Shown: piece by piece, positions 14,701 through 17,167 of the stretch | Layout of the letters: every line of letters starts with the position of its first letter | How positions within the stretch are numbered: position 1 is the stretch's first letter | Assembly: GCA_937871705.1 (NCBI GenBank) | Contig: CALMOO010000414.1 | Location: 1 to 17,167, forward strand | DNA: 17,167 nt | Direction: 5' to 3' | From: an uncultured Hymenobacter sp. | Lineage (GTDB): Bacteria > Bacteroidota > Bacteroidia > Cytophagales > Hymenobacteraceae | Notes under the pieces: model-generated | What the model was told of the DNA's origin: nothing | Database searches by the model: none | Seen by the model: only the letters and a program-made list of their open reading frames with translations | Made by a program: the position numbers and the translations under genes

Positions 14701-17167
14701 ATCATGCAGCCCTGCACCTGCGAGAAGTCGGGGTTGCCCACGATGGTAATGATGCGGCCATTGGCCAACCGCTTCACGTAGGGCAAGGTCAGGCTGGCGC
14801 CCGCAATGTTGCGCTCCGACTTGGCATCGATAAAGTCCTGGAAAGCGACATCAATATTATTAGCCTGAGGCCACACATCGGTCTGCGTGGTTTGGCCAGC
14901 CGTCGTGAATGTGAGGGGTAGGGAATACTCGTAGTAGTTCTGGGCGTAGTCGGTGCCGATACGAATGAAGGCCCGCACCGAGTCGCCACGGGCCGCGTCG
15001 GCGAGGGTGTTAGGGTCCTGCGAGTCGGCGTGCAGGTACATGCGCAGGTGCTTGTAGCGCAGCATGTTGATGGTAAGATTCTTATAAGCAGCTTTGGCAT
15101 AGCCATCGCGCAGGTTTTCTACGCACAGGCGCAGGCTCTGCTCGTTTTGCTGGCGCGCCACGGCAGTTGAGCCATACTCTACATCGCGCACAATGTTGGG
15201 CGGCGGCGTGTAGGGGATGGAGGGCGTCGAGCCAGGCGCCGCACCGACGTTGCTCACCAAGCCGTTTTCCTCTACGCTCACCGTCGAGATGTTAAATGCG
15301 TCGGCATCAGTCAGCTGCTGGCTCAAACCCAGGTTAGGGTCCGAGATGCGGTTGAGGTACTGGCGCCACTGGTTGGCCACGAACTGCGGCTGCACCATGC
15401 GTAGCACCACCGGCTGCTGCCAGCCCGTCATGTAGAGGCGCATAAACCGGATGTTCTTGAAGCCAAACGGCTGGCCATTGTTGCCCTGCACCCGCTGGTA
15501 CTGGCGCACCGGAATGCGGAACTGGTACCACGTCACAGTTTCACCGCTCGTGCTGGTAGCCACCGGCGCGATTACCCGGTCAATGATGTAATTCTGGCCG
15601 ATGTTGAGGTTGCCCGGCGTCAGGTGCATCGGGTACTCGTAGTACTGCTCGGTGTCCTGCACCACGTTGTCGCGGTTCAGGTCTTCTTTGTCGGGGTAGG
15701 CGGTGCTGCTGAGCTGCGAGTTTTCGGGCGAGTTGCCTTCGTAGTTATCGTAGTTCTTGTAGCGGCCCAGTATCTGGGTGCCCTGGTCGTAGCTCGGGTC
15801 GAGGTGGTGGCGGAAGTCATCGCCCGATGGGTCGGCCAAGCCACTGAACGGCCCCGGTATTGTAGCAAATTTTGCCTGCTCATCAGCATCATTAATGCCA
15901 TCGAGGCCCACGTCCTGGCTGGCCCGGGCGCCCGGCGACCCGTTAAAGGCATCCGTCAGGAACTGTTGAGTAGTAACCCGGCCCCAAATAGTTGGCTGTG
16001 TCTCGTCTGCCGGGTTAGTGTCGGAAGGGGTGGGTAGGCCGTTCTCAAACTCGTGCTGGTTGCTGTCTTTCAGCACATCTTCGCTCACGTTGCCCAGGTT
16101 CAATATCAAGTCGCCGCCAACTTTATCATCGGCGCGAGTCGTGACCGGGTTTTGCGAATCAACTATTTGGCCGTTTTTCCCCCCAATAAAGGGGTCCAGC
16201 ATCCAGAATTCCAGGTACTCAACGTTGGCATTGTCAAAGTCGGTATCAAAGGTGATGGCCCGCGAGATGCCCCCAAAACGGCTTGCATTAGCCGATGGAC
16301 TCGTACCATCAGCGAAGTGCTGACCATCAGCCGAGACGCCCGGCGAATAGTTGTATGGCCCGCGCTCGCCGGGATAGTACGCCAGGTCAAACGTGTACTC
16401 GTAGCCGTTGCCGGTGGCGCCCAGGTCCTTATTAGGGAAAATCTCATTGCGCGGAATGCCCCGCGTGTAGTGGTTGGTGAGTGCATCGCCCGAGATGCCG
16501 GGCACGCTGGAGCCGCCCGTATAGTAGGTCTGGTCTACGGTGTACCAGGCCAGCTTGCCGCGCCGGAAGTTGTAGTTCAGCCCCGTAACACTGCCCGCGA
16601 TGGGAGCGGGGGTAGCAGCCAGCCGCCACGCCGGAATCGAGGCCAGCCCGCCCAGCGTGTAGGGCGTGCGGGCATTCTCAAAGTCGTCGATGTAGCTCAC
16701 GCCGTTTTCGCCCTGCCCCAGCTGCGCCTGGCCCGCAATGAGCTTGGCCACCTCGCCGGTAAAGGCCACCGTCGAAACCTCCTTAGTCGAGACAATGGGC
16801 AGCATGTCGACCAGCTTGGTCAGCACGCGGCTGTCTTTGCGCAGGCTCATGTCGGCGCCCAGAATGGTGTTGTTGGCTGGCTCGTCGCCGATGTTCACGC
16901 GGTTGATGCCAGGCGCCTGGTTTTCCAGAATGTGCATAGCCGTGCCCCCAAAGCTCACGTCCTTATTGACGGCGTAGTCGAAGCGTGCGCCCACCAGCTT
17001 GCGCGGCTGCACCTGCACCAGCGCGTTTTTCTCGAAGGTTATCCGTAGCTCGTTGGCCGAGTTCAGGTAGGCCGTATTCAGGATTTTAACCTTGGCCTGG
17101 TCGTAAAAAACCTGGTAGTCTACCCCCTCCGTGAGCAGCGTGCTGCCCGAGTACACCTTCACCGAAC
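11739..17167 (-). CDS. sprA: SprA, type IX secretion system outer-membrane translocon (C-terminal three quarters; 5' end outside the window)
   Basis: SprA forms the very large (36-strand) outer-membrane barrel through which T9SS exports proteins bearing a C-terminal signal, including gliding adhesins in motile species. The frame is open to the right edge of the window (codons continue past the GTG at 17162), so about 1809 codons are present of a protein that is about 2400 residues in Flavobacterium. The visible part starts in an SprA_N-like region with FDYAVNKDVSFGGTAMHI and GENGVSYIDDFENARTPYTLGG (about residues 151-172, counted from that GTG). A long stretch of amphipathic strands follows. 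A proline-rich loop, PPPAPRPQPNPLAPNAAPTRPQ, lies near 13320-13390. The protein ends GLQLRYSLQ, a barrel-like C-terminus. No stop or frameshift is seen over 5.4 kb. gcvH and the VanZ gene follow on the same strand. Confidence 0.95.
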   Translation of the reverse strand, partial: SVKVYSGSTLLTEGVDYQVFYDQAKVKILNTAYLNSANELRITFEKNALVQVQPRKLVGARFDYAVNKDVSFGGTAMHILENQAPGINRVNIGDEPANNTILGADMSLRKDSRVLTKLVDMLPIVSTKEVSTVAFTGEVAKLIAGQAQLGQGENGVSYIDDFENARTPYTLGGLASIPAWRLAATPAPIAGSVTGLNYNFRRGKLAWYTVDQTYYTGGSSVPGISGDALTNHYTRGIPRNEIFPNKDLGATGNGYEYTFDLAYYPGERGPYNYSPGVSADGQHFADGTSPSANASRFGGISRAITFDTDFDNANVEYLEFWMLDPFIGGKNGQIVDSQNPVTTRADDKVGGDLILNLGNVSEDVLKDSNQHEFENGLPTPSDTNPADETQPTIWGRVTTQQFLTDAFNGSPGARASQDVGLDGINDADEQAKFATIPGPFSGLADPSGDDFRHHLDPSYDQGTQILGRYKNYDNYEGNSPENSQLSSTAYPDKEDLNRDNVVQDTEQYYEYPMHLTPGNLNIGQNYIIDRVIAPVATSTSGETVTWYQFRIPVRQYQRVQGNNGQPFGFKNIRFMRLYMTGWQQPVVLRMVQPQFVANQWRQYLNRISDPNLGLSQQLTDADAFNISTVSVEENGLVSNVGAAPGSTPSIPYTPPPNIVRDVEYGSTAVARQQNEQSLRLCVENLRDGYAKAAYKNLTINMLRYKHLRMYLHADSQDPNTLADAARGDSVRAFIRIGTDYAQNYYEYSLPLTFTTAGQTTQTDVWPQANNIDVAFQDFIDAKSERNIAGASLTLPYVKRLANGRIITIVGNPDFSQVQGCMIGILNPVHAGNTASKTLCLWADEFRVFDFENQGGWAANARLNVKLADLANLTATGSFIGVGFGGLQDKAQQRSTSDVLRGDLNATVAADKFLPPQLHLKVPVLLQASTQTSTPQYDPLDPDTKLDQSLLKFKEADRAAYRNLVVDRTTSRSLSVLNVRKERAPTKTKVHPWDIENVAVSYAITERTHTDINTARDYSRSYTAALAYVYQSAPRSITPFSTVKALDNPYLKIFKEVNFSPLPSRFSFRTDLDRRYNERFLQRVTEPGTLPSTAGIAGVFYKSFYINRVYDMRWDITKALALDYTANNRGVVDEGVGQSIGNSAEAQANQAMIRQNLLRGGRTTNFDQTIAATYRLPIDKFPLTDWISANVRYSARYSWQAASTALRVRANPTNPDISDTTTVKLNLGNTVQNNAEISADGKIDLVKLYNKVKFLNIINNAPPPAPRPQPNPLAPNAAPTRPQMAVKDTARKDPLRFVKAALRAVMTARSINFTYAHSNGTLLPGYLPNTRFFGLTDNGSGSFANLAPGIPFILGQQSSLQQLYQKATRNHWYTDSSQYLNTPLSSILTDNITARTTLEPFRGFNIQLDARWQRTKNNEAYYRRTIDTTSAAFLTSGYLQAVHNENVQNLLPQALGTGSFSASTITIQTLFGDLGANGETSKAFDRFVQNRRFVQEKLQASNPARTLTTGTGSTNTTTTVGLYSYNSQEVLIQSFLDAYHGKSSEGYEAKKFNPFSVIPLPNWRLEYNTLTDLPGIRDVFRSFRINHVYSSVYTLGGYTTTTGYSSAPDLPYLLNSTGQYVPYYVIGQVSILESLAPLIGVNFQTVNNVTGNIQYNTSRAVALNTTNAQITELHTTELVIGMGYAATGFKLPFRVGGEQRTLKNNLSARLDLSIRDNTTIQRSILNSVDPVPALADNPTGGITGDPGISTSQITNGALQVQLRPTIDYLLNARLNLQFYFTQTITQPRVSNAFRNATTEGGLQLRYSLQ

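Noticed and set aside
16053..17048. A 331-codon open frame on the plus strand opposite sprA
   Set aside because: A shadow of sprA, with no signal, motif or plausible start context; sprA itself is continuous through the region.

Overview
The window looks like a chromosomal segment of a GC-rich Bacteroidota, most likely Hymenobacter or a close relative. It carries SprA, the outer-membrane translocon of the type IX secretion system and restricted to Bacteroidota, and an Oar-like TonB-dependent receptor. Coding GC is around 60 percent, which is high for this phylum and typical of Hymenobacteraceae. The genus is inferred from memory of composition and gene content, not from a search. No rRNA, tRNA, CRISPR array, insertion sequence or phage gene was seen.

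Layout, left to right. (1) Positions 1-558, plus strand: the 3' part of an Sfp-type 4'-phosphopantetheinyl transferase cut by the window edge. (2) Positions 564-3668, minus strand: a three-gene surface-polysaccharide cluster, transcribed in the order family-4 glycosyltransferase, Wzx-like flippase, small membrane protein of unknown function. The glycosyltransferase is split by a frameshift. The flippase frame has no ATG, GTG or TTG where its conserved N-terminus begins. (3) Positions 3797-7168, minus strand: a large TonB-dependent receptor ending in a strong hairpin terminator. (4) Positions 7502-9259, plus strand: a YicC-family endoribonuclease, then an AT-rich 303-bp gap, then a small exported protein of unknown function, closed by a bidirectional terminator. 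(5) Positions 9412-17167, minus strand: sprA (5' end outside the window), gcvH, and a gene encoding a VanZ-like membrane domain fused in frame to an M28 zinc peptidase. I recall sprA, gcvH and a VanZ gene lying together in other Bacteroidota; the peptidase fusion is the unusual part.

How the genes work together: SprA is the outer-membrane pore of T9SS. The glycosyltransferase and flippase belong to envelope polysaccharide synthesis. The TonB receptor, the exported protein and the peptidase are also envelope proteins. GcvH (glycine cleavage) and YicC (RNA turnover) are housekeeping neighbours.

I do not see a clear new multi-gene system. The most interesting signals are the VanZ-M28 fusion with a terminator-like hairpin and T8 tract at its domain junction, a long inverted repeat between sprA and gcvH with a -7-like box in its loop, a strand-biased heptamer GGGGTAG that occurs in coding and non-coding DNA, a compact G-quadruplex motif inside the glycosyltransferase, and the two broken or oddly started polysaccharide genes.
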